Origin: Bacteroidia bacterium
GTDB taxonomy: Bacteria > Bacteroidota > Bacteroidia > Flavobacteriales > Flavobacteriaceae
NCBI GenBank assembly: GCA_030427985.1
Contig: JAUIBH010000019.1
Location: 1-49,099, forward strand
Length of the DNA: 49,099 nucleotides
Reading direction: 5' to 3'
The stretch's first letter is position 1, and every line of letters begins with the position of its first letter. The position numbers and the translations under genes were made by a program. Below the pieces are notes generated by a model, which made no database searches, was not told the origin of the DNA, and worked only from the letters and a program-made list of their open reading frames with translations. This document shows, in pieces, positions 8,229 to 16,046 of the stretch.

Positions 8229-9317
8229 CTAAACTTTGGGAAACTCGAGGATAAAGATAGTGCCTTTGGGAGTATTGGGCCGATGCGAGATCGTTCCTTT
8301 ATAACTATGTACTATACCATGTACTACACTCAGGCCCAGGCCAGTGCCCTCACCTGTTGGCTTTGATGTATAAAATGGTTCGAAAATTTTATCAGCATGT
8401 TCAGCTGCAATACCAAGTCCTTCATCCTTAATTCGGATAATGGTCTTGCCCTTGGATTCATCAAGTTCAATATATATAGCTCCCTTTGTAGTAGAGTAAT
8501 AGGCTGCGTTCATGATTAGATTGAACAGCACTTGGGTCAGTTGAACGGTATTGGCCCTCATTTGGATATGTCGCTGACCAAAAGATTTGATAACATTGAG
8601 CTGTTTGGCCTTAAGGGACGGGGTCAACAAGCGTAAAACATTTTCCACAACTGCGTTCAGTTCAATCTGTTCCATCTCTTGGGGCATCTCACAAGTAAAG
8701 AACATCAGCTTTTTAACAATCTCACGACTGAAAATGGCGTTATCGATAATTTTTTGGAGATCTCTCTTCGTGGCTTCACCTCCAGTATTTTCCATGAGCA
8801 ACTCGGCAAAACCTAAAATATTGGCCAAAGGGGTATTAAGTTCATGTGCAATCCCTGCAGTAATCTCGCCCATAATGTGAAATCGATCGGCCCGCTCCAT
8901 TTGCCTTTTGGTTTCCTCTTCCGAATCACGGATATACTTTCGCTCCATAAGGTTACCAAGGGCCAAACTGACATTTTTGAGGAGGTTTTTTTCTTCAACC
9001 AAAAAATCAGATACTTTATATTCATTGGAAGGGTAACCTACGGTTATTTGTCCCTCAACCTCGTTGAATATCTTGACATCACAAGAAAGGGATACCATAT
9101 CATTCCGATAGTGCTCGGTATGGATCTGTGTATCCCCGATCAATATCTGGATTTCTGCTACTTCGGTAAACTGCCACCCTCGTTTTAAGCAATGGGCAAT
9201 AGCTTCAAGAGAGGTCTCAAGTTCATTATAATTTGAATTTACAATAATCGAGGTAACCTCGTAAAGACAGGTCAATTCTTTGACACGTTCTTTTAACTTT
9301 TGTTCAGTATCTATCAT
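8229..9317 (-). CDS. Cytoplasmic sensor histidine kinase with GAF-like N-terminus
   Basis: The 362-residue protein has no membrane helix or signal peptide. Residues 1-120 resemble a GAF-like input domain of the type found in kinases whose sequence begins with 'L..R.KEL..LY.V'. A linker coiled coil precedes the dimerisation domain with the phospho-acceptor His158 in GIAHELNTPL. The ATP-binding domain has the N-box (Asn266 and Asn270), DEGLGI near 298 and GEGTGLGLS near 322. It phosphorylates the response regulator encoded directly downstream. The signal is unknown; two Cys residues (17 and 43) in the input region could respond to redox or metal. Confidence 0.93.
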   Translation of the reverse strand: MIDTEQKLKERVKELTCLYEVTSIIVNSNYNELETSLEAIAHCLKRGWQFTEVAEIQILIGDTQIHTEHYRNDMVSLSCDVKIFNEVEGQITVGYPSNEYKVSDFLVEEKNLLKNVSLALGNLMERKYIRDSEEETKRQMERADRFHIMGEITAGIAHELNTPLANILGFAELLMENTGGEATKRDLQKIIDNAIFSREIVKKLMFFTCEMPQEMEQIELNAVVENVLRLLTPSLKAKQLNVIKSFGQRHIQMRANTVQLTQVLFNLIMNAAYYSTTKGAIYIELDESKGKTIIRIKDEGLGIAAEHADKIFEPFYTSKPTGEGTGLGLSVVHGIVHSYKGTISHRPNTPKGTIFILEFPKV

Positions 9318-9647
9318 AAGTCTTTATACCATTTTCTACACTGAATAGGATATTTCCGCTTCCTGATAACTGGAATACCAATGCCAAAGGAACCCTTTAA
9401 AAATGATTGCTTTTATTTGTATCTCTCTTTTCTGATACTCCATCTAACGAAGGTAGTTAAAAAAGAGTATTTTATCTTCTTTATGACCATCATGATATCT
9501 AGCGCTTTTGGATTGAGTTGACACGCATAACTTATTATACTAAGACGACAAAGAAACCAAATGTAAACAAGGGCAAGCTCCATTATATTGTAACCTAAAG
9601 TGTATATTTGAAACTTATTGGTAATCCCCATTGGGAAAAATAATAAG
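9318..9647. other. Divergent intergenic region
   Basis: The region between the leftward kinase gene and the rightward rrf2 gene is 386 bp and AT-rich. Its right end holds the rrf2 operator and promoter listed separately. The rest should include the kinase promoter, but I see no clear TAnnTTTG element on the minus strand. A partial sigma-54-like match near 9371-9387 lacks the -12 GC. No small gene is convincing here. Confidence 0.4.
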
Positions 9648-9685
9648 GGACATTTTTATCCGAAATATAATAAATGTTATCTTTG
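9648..9685 (+). promoter_or_regulatory. rrf2 promoter with putative Rrf2 operator
   Basis: A Bacteroidota -7 element TATCTTTG (TAnnTTTG) is at 9678-9685, 18 bp before the rrf2 start. The 14-mer GGACATTTTTATCC at 9648-9661 sits where the -33 contact is expected. The same 14-mer recurs at 10160-10173 before the RIC gene. Its ends GGA/TCC are inverted. Position and recurrence suggest autorepression by the Rrf2 protein. Confidence 0.6.
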
Positions 9686-9703
9686 TAACGAATAAATATA
9701 GCA

Positions 9704-10141
9704 ATGATGTTTTCAAAAGCCTGTGAGTATGGTATTCGCGCTGCGGTATATGTTGCGCTGCAATCCTTAGATGGAAGACGTGTCAGTGTCAATGAAATTG
9801 CCGAAGAAATTGATTCCCCAATCGCTTTCACGGCCAAGATACTACAACAGCTCTCGAGGAGCAAGGTCATCCATTCCGTCAAGGGGCCCACAGGTGGCTT
9901 TGAGTTGGACCGAACCGAGATGGACACCGTAAAATTAAGTATGATAGTCCATGCCATCGATGGGGATGATATCTATATCGGCTGTGGCCTTGGACTCAAG
10001 GAGTGCAACGCAAACCAGCCCTGTCCTCTCCATGACAAGTTTGTCGACATCAGGACCGATCTAAAAAATATGTTGGAGAATACCAGTTTGTACGAACTGG
10101 CAACGGGACTGGAAGTTGGATTGACCTATTTGAAGCGTTAA
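9704..10141 (+). CDS. Rrf2-family iron-sulfur transcriptional regulator (NsrR/IscR-like)
   Basis: The 145-residue protein matches Rrf2 regulators: an N-terminal winged helix (CEYGIRAAVYVA... then ILQQLSRSKVIHSVKGPTGG) and a dimer helix. Three Cys in the cluster-binding loop, CGLGLKEC followed by NANQPC, give a C-x6-C-x5-C pattern. In NsrR and IscR the equivalent Cys ligate an Fe-S cluster that reacts with nitric oxide or reports cluster status. The next genes encode RIC, a hemerythrin and a haemoglobin relative, which points to an NsrR-like role. Start ATG at 9704 or 9707 cannot be separated. The effector is inferred, not shown. Confidence 0.9.
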   Translation: MMFSKACEYGIRAAVYVALQSLDGRRVSVNEIAEEIDSPIAFTAKILQQLSRSKVIHSVKGPTGGFELDRTEMDTVKLSMIVHAIDGDDIYIGCGLGLKECNANQPCPLHDKFVDIRTDLKNMLENTSLYELATGLEVGLTYLKR

Positions 10142-10159
10142 AAAATTTAAACAAATAAA

Positions 10160-10173
10160 GGACATTTTTATCC
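10160..10173 (+). promoter_or_regulatory. Second copy of the putative Rrf2 operator
   Basis: The 14-mer GGACATTTTTATCC is identical to the one at 9648-9661 and lies 32 bp upstream of the RIC start. With one more base on each side it becomes an imperfect inverted repeat AGGA...TCCT. An exact repeat of this length in two consecutive upstream regions is unlikely by chance in this context. Confidence 0.6.
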
Positions 10174-10205
10174 TATTTATTAAAATAACATTTAATTCCA
10201 ATATC

Positions 10206-10934
10206 ATGAACGATACCATCGAAAAAACAGTGGGCCAGATGGTGGCCGAGGATTACCGTACCGCCCAGGTCTTTAAAAACCACAAGATCGATTTTTGCTG
10301 CAAAGGCAATAGGACCTTACAGGAAGTTGCCGACAAAAATGGTCTGGACAAGGAAGTGTTATTGCAAGAACTGGATGAAGTCCAGAGCAACAATCGAACG
10401 GATCAGCCCGATTTCAATACATGGCCTTTAGACCTTTTGATCGATTATATCGAAAAAAAGCACCATCGGTACGTAGAGGAACGTATCCCGATATTAAAGC
10501 AATATCTTAACAAGCTATGTCACGTACATGGCAACAAACACCCTGAACTGTTTGGTATTTTTGAACATTTTACCGGTTCTGCCGGCGAACTGTCCATGCA
10601 CATGAAGAAGGAAGAACTGGTCCTGTTCCCCTGGATCCGCAAAATGGTGGCGGGAACGGCAGATGGAAAGACCTTGGGACCACCACAATTTGGTACAGTC
10701 CATAACCCTATTCAAATGATGATGGAGGAGCATGACAATGAAGGGGAACGCTTCCGAAAAATCGCCGCCCTGAGTGGTGATTACACCCCCCCTGCCGATG
10801 CCTGTAATACGTATAGGGTTACCTTTTCCCTTCTTCAGGAATTTGAGGAAGACCTTCATCGACATATCCATTTGGAGAACAATATCCTGTTCCCAAAAGC
10901 AGAAATATTGGAAAAAAAAGTGCTTAGCAACTAA
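10206..10934 (+). CDS. ric: Iron-sulfur cluster repair di-iron protein RIC (ScdA/YtfE family)
   Basis: The 242-residue protein has the two RIC domains. The N-terminal ScdA_N region (about 1-60) has the Cys pair in KNHKIDFCCKGNRTL, and the C-terminal hemerythrin-like domain (about 80-230) has many His and Glu ligands, for example HHRYVEE, HMKKEEL, EEHDNEGE and HRHIHLENN. Members repair Fe-S clusters damaged by nitric oxide or oxidants. Length is normal for the family (~220-245). The gene follows the Rrf2 gene by 64 bp, shares its operator-like site, and is followed seven bases later by another hemerythrin gene. Confidence 0.93.
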   Translation: MNDTIEKTVGQMVAEDYRTAQVFKNHKIDFCCKGNRTLQEVADKNGLDKEVLLQELDEVQSNNRTDQPDFNTWPLDLLIDYIEKKHHRYVEERIPILKQYLNKLCHVHGNKHPELFGIFEHFTGSAGELSMHMKKEELVLFPWIRKMVAGTADGKTLGPPQFGTVHNPIQMMMEEHDNEGERFRKIAALSGDYTPPADACNTYRVTFSLLQEFEEDLHRHIHLENNILFPKAEILEKKVLSN

Positions 10935-10941
10935 AGCCCTT

Positions 10942-11403
10942 ATGGCTGGAACACCCATCAAACGTCACAAGGCCCTCCAGGGAGTAAGCCGTGAACACCA
11001 TCACGGCCTGCTCCTATGTTGGAAGATTCGAACGGGACTTTCAAAAAAGGTAGCACCGGAACGTATAAAGACCTACGTGGATTGGTTCTTTAAGACTCAT
11101 TTAATCCCGCATTTTGAACTGGAGGAAAATTACATCTTTCCAATCCTGGGCATGGGCAACCCAAAAATTAAAAAAGCGTTAAGGGAACATCGTAGGTTGC
11201 TCAGGCTATTTACATCCAATATTGACTTGATTAGAAGTCTTGTACAGATCGAAGAGGAATTGGAGCAGCATATACGATATGAGGAACGCCAACTCTTCAA
11301 TGAAATTCAAAAAGTTGCCAGTGAAGTACAGTTGGATTTAATACGAGAACACCATAACCATGAAAAATTCAAAGACAATACAGATGATCCATTTTGGAAC
11401 TAA
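10942..11403 (+). CDS. Hemerythrin HHE cation-binding domain protein
   Basis: I place the start at ATG 10942, seven bases after the RIC stop; an earlier in-frame start would overlap RIC heavily. The 153-residue protein carries His/Glu pairs typical of an HHE di-iron bundle: REHHHG near 18, HFELEENY, EHRRL, and HIRYEERQLF. It is likely cytoplasmic and may bind oxygen or nitric oxide or store iron for RIC. It is cotranscribed with ric by spacing. The family is broad, so the exact activity is open. Confidence 0.8.
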   Translation: MAGTPIKRHKALQGVSREHHHGLLLCWKIRTGLSKKVAPERIKTYVDWFFKTHLIPHFELEENYIFPILGMGNPKIKKALREHRRLLRLFTSNIDLIRSLVQIEEELEQHIRYEERQLFNEIQKVASEVQLDLIREHHNHEKFKDNTDDPFWN

Positions 11404-11565
11404 AACCAATTCTAATGTACTTAACAACGTCCATAAATGTCTGATTTTTGGAATTGAATAATGGCATGTTTTCCAGCATTGGTCAGCATGATTGTGGTTT
11501 AGGGCCGCGCTACAAAAGTAATTAAAAGATAGTTTGTTGATTAGTTGTTCAGGCACGATACCTGA

Positions 11566-12993
11566 TTACCGATAGAAACCGGCAATCTTGGTCAAAAGCT
11601 GGTTCAATTCTTCTTTATTATATACCTGGTCTCCTTTGACCACCATAAATATATCCTTGGTCGCACCTATGGACTGGACAGGGTTGCCATTGAGCAATAA
11701 CAAATCAGCCACCTTTCCCTCCTCAACACTGCCATATTGCTCTAAAAGTCCAAAAAATTTTGGCCCGTTGACCACGGAAGACCTTAGGGCCTCGAGTGGA
11801 GTGAGCCCACCATCCACAAAAATCTGGAGTTCCTGGTGCAATGCAAATCCTGGGTAAATAAAGGAATTCAAAAAACCAGCATCGGTTCCGGCAATGATAT
11901 CCATACCTGACTCCTGTATGAGTGGCAATAGGCCAACCATTTCACTGTATCTTTCCTTTCGGTCATGTATTTCTTCTTCCGAAGCGCTATTGGCACGACC
12001 AACACGCCAATCATAGGTCTTTATAAAATTGGGAGCCAAGTATTGCAGTTCAAGATCGTCCATATGGTCATCCTCATCCAAAAAAGCCATAATCTGCCCC
12101 CCTATCAGAGTCGGCACTATCGCAGTACCATTTTCGGCCAATTTTCTATACTTGATCAAAGCTATTTCCTTATCAAAGGAATCCTCCAATAGCCTTTGGG
12201 CATTTTGTTTATCCAATTTTCCTAATTTATATTGGGCCAAGATCGTTTCTTCATTTGCCGAACCTGCCTTTAGCATATAGCTCATGTGCTCCACGGTCCG
12301 CTGACCTGCTTCACTGGCTTGATGGATGGTCAATTCAAATGGGATATGGCCAGAAGTCATATACCCTCGTTGCGTGGCCATTTTGATACTTTTCAAAAAA
12401 AGTTCAGGTACGAGGGCATTATCTGTGACCTTGACAAAGTCCACCTGCAGTCGATCAAGGGAATCAAGGGCATGGTTCAATTCTAACTCTGTTGATATTT
12501 CAAGATCACCGGGCCAAATGGAATTTTTACCTTCCAATTTAGGACCTGAAGTAAAAATATTCGGCCCCAACATAGTTCCCGAGGCTATCTGTTTTTTCCA
12601 TGAAAGTACACTGGGACTGATATCGGCTGCACAGTCCCTAACGGTGGTCACACCGTTGGCAATATACAATGGCAACAAGTTTTTATTTGCTGTGATCAGG
12701 GTATCACCTCCACCAAAGTGGACATGCATATCTCAAAGCCCAGGAATGATAAATTTATTGGAAGCTTCAACCGTCTTAGCACCGGTCCATCCTTTAATGC
12801 CATCATGAGGAGCGATGCGCGCAATCCGACCTTCAACAATTCCAATATCCTGATCATTGATGATTTGACCGTTTCTAGTATCCACCACATTTACGTTCTG
12901 GATCAAAATGTCAAATTTGTCCCTTTCCGACAAATGGTTTCTGCATCCTATAGCAAAAAGGGCAACTAACCATAAAATATTTATTTTTTTCAT
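11566..12993 (-). pseudogene. Amidohydrolase lipoprotein gene with in-frame TGA
   Basis: The first frame (12993-12733, 86 codons) encodes a lipoprotein signal (LFAIGC lipobox) and the start of an amidohydrolase, ending at IIPGL. A TGA at 12735-12733 follows. The same frame continues directly with D-M-H-V-H-F and runs 387 more codons to 11566 as an imidazolonepropionase/prolidase-like amidohydrolase. It has the later HIPFELT, TVEHMSYM and AGTDAGF metal-site motifs. Family members read PGLWDMHVH or similar here, so the TGA replaces what is probably a TGG Trp codon. Either the gene is inactivated, or translation restarts at the ATG two codons later and gives a protein without the lipoprotein signal, or the base is a sequencing error. 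Confidence 0.85.
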
Positions 12994-13084
12994 TTGAGTT
13001 GTATTGGGGGGTCACTATGGTATGTGGGGACACATCACTATATGGGACCATTCGGTCGTGAACGGTCTTTTTGTATTCCACGGA

Positions 13085-13092
13085 CAAAGGTA
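13085..13092 (-). promoter_or_regulatory. Possible -7 element for the amidohydrolase gene
   Basis: On the minus strand this is TACCTTTG, a match to TAnnTTTG, about 90 bp upstream of the amidohydrolase start. No matching -33 element at normal spacing is clear. The rest of the 287-bp gap up to 13280 shows no gene. Confidence 0.3.
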
Positions 13093-13280
13093 TAGTTCTT
13101 TTATCAATTTTTTAATGGGCCACTTTGGACTTTTAACCTGTAACCATTCTCTTGATACACATTACTTCTGGTGGGCAACATCTTTTCCTTAGGTTCCCAT
13201 GGGATGATCCTTTACTTGTTACAGGGTTTGAGATCAGTGGGCTTGGTTTGACTTCAAAGCAGGAAGACTGTATCACTGGT

Positions 13281-13859
13281 TTACAAACCTATTCCATTTT
13301 CTAGATCGATGTCGTAAAATATCCTATCCAATTGGATATCGTGTGGTTCTCGGGGCAACTGGTTCATTTTTTGAAAAGGATAAAACATTCCAATCTTAAA
13401 GGATGTGGTCAACTCGGCCAAAAAAGTGTCATAGTACCCTGCGCCATACCCCAGCCTATAACGCTCATCATCACAGGCCAACCCGGGCACCACAACCATA
13501 TCATAAGTTCCTTCAAAAGTTCTTTCACCCATTGGATGTACGGTACCAAAAACTCCAGGTTCCAAATCCTCCAGGGAAGCAAGGATCAAGTTTTTAAATT
13601 CCCTATTGGGCATGGTCTGAGGGCAAATCACCGTCTTGTGATGGGCCAGACACTGTTCGATAAATGGAAAAATATCAATTTCGGAACCCATGGGCAGATA
13701 GGTGTGGACAGTTTGGCATCCCCCCAGTTCCATAATTTGCCATAAGGTCTTACAGGCATATCGATCATAGAGGGTCTTGGTGGCCATGGACATAAGGTCG
13801 CGCTGTTGCAACATCCGTTTCCTAATTTCCTTTTTTTGTATTTTGATAGGGGTATTCAT
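13281..13859 (-). CDS. 5-formyltetrahydrofolate cyclo-ligase
   Basis: The 192-residue protein matches the MTHFS/5-FCL family, which converts 5-formyl-THF to 5,10-methenyl-THF with ATP in the cytoplasm. Visible signatures are the N-terminal KKEIRKRMLQQR, the substrate-site segment TYLPMGSEIDIFPF, and the ATP/Mg motif VVPGLACDDERYRLGYGAGYYD. Length is normal (180-200). It is a single gene flanked by gaps of 287 and 134 bp, with no obvious functional partner nearby. The start is taken at the ATG that places the basic KIQKKEIRKRM helix at the N-terminus. Confidence 0.93.
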   Translation of the reverse strand: MNTPIKIQKKEIRKRMLQQRDLMSMATKTLYDRYACKTLWQIMELGGCQTVHTYLPMGSEIDIFPFIEQCLAHHKTVICPQTMPNREFKNLILASLEDLEPGVFGTVHPMGERTFEGTYDMVVVPGLACDDERYRLGYGAGYYDTFLAELTTSFKIGMFYPFQKMNQLPREPHDIQLDRIFYDIDLENGIGL

Positions 13860-13993
13860 ACCAGCAATATTTCAGACAAAAATATCCGTTATTTTTCAAT
13901 TCTCCCTATCTTTACTCCAATTTCAAGTTCTGACCCAATAAAGATCCAGAAAGGGTAAGTGGAACTTGGTGTATGGTCATTGTATTGTAAAAG

Positions 13994-14330
13994 ATGGAAC
14001 AGAAAAAGGAATTCGTAACCCTGGAGGAAGTCTGGCAATTGGTGGATATTTTCAATGGAGTGATCCAAGACCATTGGCCAGCCTATTTGGAAAAATGCAC
14101 CGTTTTTGGCAAACAGTGTCATTGGGAGAACACACCTATTACGGCAGTCCCCTAACCCATATATTAAACTACCGATCCAAGGAACACATTTTGACCGATG
14201 GAAGCAGCTCTTTATGGAAACGGTTGATGAGAACTTAATTGTCGAAAAAGCTGCTGAGGCCAAGTTTCGGGCGGAAAAGATGGCGGAAATGTTCCAATTG
14301 AAGATTGCGTATTTTCGGCATATTGAATAA
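13994..14330 (+). pseudogene. Group III truncated haemoglobin, frameshifted
   Basis: Three overlapping frames spell one haemoglobin. The first (from ATG 13994) reads to IQDHWPAYLEK. The second continues MHRFWQTVSLGEHTYYGSP. The third gives YIKLPIQGTHFDRWKQLF and ends in AEKMAEMFQLKIAYFRHIE at 14330. Group III truncated haemoglobins have exactly this order, with HFDRW..LF.ETVDE around the proximal His region. The shifts fall in a five-A run near 14090 and a four-C run near 14150, and one added base in each would restore the frame. The N-terminal part also seems short by about 14 residues after LVDIF. The normal protein binds O2 or NO, which fits the surrounding Rrf2/RIC/hemerythrin cluster. 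Confidence 0.8.
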
Positions 14331-14339
14331 TAAGGACTT

Positions 14340-14645
14340 ATGAAGGTCAAACTTTCAGAAATTTTCGGGAATACCACCAACCGATCTATGTACTCAAGGG
14401 ACGAACTCCTGTCCTTGGATGTAAAAATGGAATTTATAAAACGTTTGGGCCAGTTTTATGACATCCCTTATATGTCGGATGGCAACAATGAACATAACCT
14501 ATGCTTTGCCAACAGTCGCGCTGTTCGTTTTGAATATAAATCGGCCTTTTCAAAAAAGGATATCATCACCTATCTCCTCTCCACCTTAAAACAGGACACA
14601 TTCCATTTGGGAACTGATGAAGTGATTTTTTCAAAATCGGTATGA
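14340..14645 (+). CDS. Small protein of unknown function
   Basis: The 101-residue product starts nine bases after the haemoglobin frame ends and runs in the same direction, so it is probably cotranscribed with it. It is soluble, has no signal peptide, contains one Cys and is rich in aromatic and charged residues. I do not recognise a domain. Its position between a haemoglobin and a flavin reductase suggests a role in the same stress response, by context only. Confidence 0.65.
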   Translation: MKVKLSEIFGNTTNRSMYSRDELLSLDVKMEFIKRLGQFYDIPYMSDGNNEHNLCFANSRAVRFEYKSAFSKKDIITYLLSTLKQDTFHLGTDEVIFSKSV

Positions 14646-14724
14646 TCCATATCGACATATCTTCATTTTTGTAACCCAGACCGCACATTTTAATCCAATT
14701 GGTAACCAACATACCATTTGTACT

Positions 14725-15441
14725 ATGAACGGTTTCATTTTTCCCTATACCACAAGACTTGTAAAAAAAGAAAAAGTCAACCACAATGTCGTCCGCTTTT
14801 CAATCCAAAGACCCTTTGGGTTCAATTTTGTTCCAGGCCAGGCCGTGGAACTGAGTATCGACCAGCCCGGTTGTGAATTGGAAGTGGCTCCTTTTACGAT
14901 TATAAGTACCGTAGATGACCCATATCTGGAGTTCATTATTAAGATACGGCCAAACAGGGACAGTCTGACCTATCGTTTGTCTTCGTTAAAGCCAGGCGCG
15001 GTGATCCAACTAAGTCGACCCTGGGATACTTTTGAATATAGGGGTCACGGACATTTTATTGCCGCCGGTACGGGTATTGTTCCCTTTATGCCCATCCTGG
15101 ACTATATTCAAAGGTTTGGTCCAGAGTTCATGGAAAGCCATTTATTGGTCTATGCCCTTAAAAGCAAAGAGGATGTCCTGTTCGAAAAAAAATTAAGAAG
15201 GATGTTGGGCAACAATTTCATTACAAGATTGAGCAGCCCAACGGCAAGCGAAAAATTTTCAGGGCGTATTGATTTTGGGTTCCTCAAATCGATTGTCCAA
15301 AAAAAAGATCAATATTTTTATATCTGCGGGCCCAAGTCCTTCGAATTTGATATGATGACCCACTTGATGAAAATAGGTGTTGATCAAAAACGGATCCAGA
15401 CGGGTTATACGTTTGAACAGAGCAAACCCTTAAATTCTTAA
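14725..15441 (+). CDS. Ferredoxin/flavodoxin-NADP reductase-like flavoprotein
   Basis: The 238-residue protein has the FNR two-domain fold. An FAD-binding barrel (about 1-105) carries PGQAVELSID and, in place of the classic RxYS motif, APFTIIST. An NAD(P) domain follows with AAGTGIVPFMPIL near 112 and YICGPKSF near 197. There is no C-terminal ferredoxin domain, so it would pass electrons to a separate partner. The neighbouring truncated haemoglobin or an unknown ferredoxin is a plausible acceptor. It begins 79 bp after the small unknown gene. A possible -7 element with three-base spacing, TACCATTTG, lies just before the ATG. Confidence 0.85.
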   Translation: MNGFIFPYTTRLVKKEKVNHNVVRFSIQRPFGFNFVPGQAVELSIDQPGCELEVAPFTIISTVDDPYLEFIIKIRPNRDSLTYRLSSLKPGAVIQLSRPWDTFEYRGHGHFIAAGTGIVPFMPILDYIQRFGPEFMESHLLVYALKSKEDVLFEKKLRRMLGNNFITRLSSPTASEKFSGRIDFGFLKSIVQKKDQYFYICGPKSFEFDMMTHLMKIGVDQKRIQTGYTFEQSKPLNS

Positions 15442-15447
15442 CGAACC

Positions 15448-15795
15448 ATGGCATTACAAACAAACCCAGATTTCTTGAACAAACCCAACGTCCTTTTGGA
15501 GGAGAATGGGGAACAGCGCAGGAAAATGGAAAAAATCGTATTGGAGTTTGGTGAACGTTTTATTGAAAATTTGGCATTCACCAAAGCTTTTAATGCAAAT
15601 TCCGAATCCCCCAAAAATCTCGAATTGGAATTTGGAATCAGGGAAGATACCTCGAGCCTTGGTGAGCTACTGGCTTTTTTTGACCAAGCGGTATTGGGCC
15701 CTGCATTGCCCTTGATGACCGTGGCCTCCGGACACAGTCTTCGGGCTACTTTCATGGACATCCCTGAATGCACCCCGAAGCGCCGAGTCTCGTAG
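15448..15795 (+). CDS. Unknown gene truncated and fused to antisense polymerase DNA
   Basis: The frame opens six bases after the reductase stop. Its first ~85 residues look like a genuine charged helical protein (EENGEQRRKMEKIVLEFGER and following). From about 15703 the DNA is homologous to the Y-family polymerase gene read in the opposite sense (compare 39471 onward). The last ~30 residues are therefore antisense polymerase sequence, and the native C-terminus is lost. The product is probably a broken remnant. I do not recognise the N-terminal part. Confidence 0.5.
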   Translation: MALQTNPDFLNKPNVLLEENGEQRRKMEKIVLEFGERFIENLAFTKAFNANSESPKNLELEFGIREDTSSLGELLAFFDQAVLGPALPLMTVASGHSLRATFMDIPECTPKRRVS

Positions 15796-15929
15796 CTACA
15801 GGCCGCAACTACCCCCCTGTCCCCCATTCCACCGACCAAGAGGGGCCGCTTCATCAGACGGCTGTCCAGCAGCCGCTCACAGGAGACGAAGAAGGTATCC
15901 AGATCGAGATGGAGAATGGTGGGTTTCAT
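15703..15929 (-). pseudogene. 5' remnant of a Y-family DNA polymerase gene
   Basis: From ATG 15929 the minus strand encodes MKPTILHLDLDTFFVSCER and continues for ~75 codons nearly identical to the N-terminus of the intact polymerase at 38483-39697, as far as the motif ATVIKGNAG. Past 15703 similarity stops abruptly and the frame runs into the antisense of the upstream unknown gene. The palm residues after this point, including the SVDE motif, are missing, so the product cannot be an active polymerase. It is the decayed partner of the divergent SRAP gene. Confidence 0.85.
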
Positions 15930-15935
15930 ACAAAT

Positions 15936-15971
15936 ATTGGATTTATTCCTATTATTTGGAAAATATCCAAA
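15936..15971. promoter_or_regulatory. Decayed copy of the dinB/SRAP palindromic operator
   Basis: The left arm ATTGGATTTATTCC and right arm GGAAAATATCCAAA are separated by eight bases, and 11 of 14 positions pair. The element corresponds to the better palindrome at 39707-39742 in the intact copy and lies in the same place between the polymerase and SRAP genes. Confidence 0.5.
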
Positions 15972-16046
15972 TGTACGGAAAGGGTTGACCCATTTCAAAA
16001 CTTTAACAATTTTGACTATCTTAATACGGCTTAATTCAACCTCAAC

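Noticed and set aside
9371-9387. Sigma-54-like site before the kinase gene
   Set aside because: TGGCAT-N5-TTCCA on the minus strand lacks the essential GC at -12.
10774-10941. Longer start for the hemerythrin gene
   Set aside because: It would overlap ric by 160 bp in another frame; ATG 10942 seven bases after the ric stop fits better.
13050-13080. Terminator-like hairpin followed by T-run on the plus strand
   Set aside because: The stem is short with a mismatch and no plus-strand gene lies upstream.
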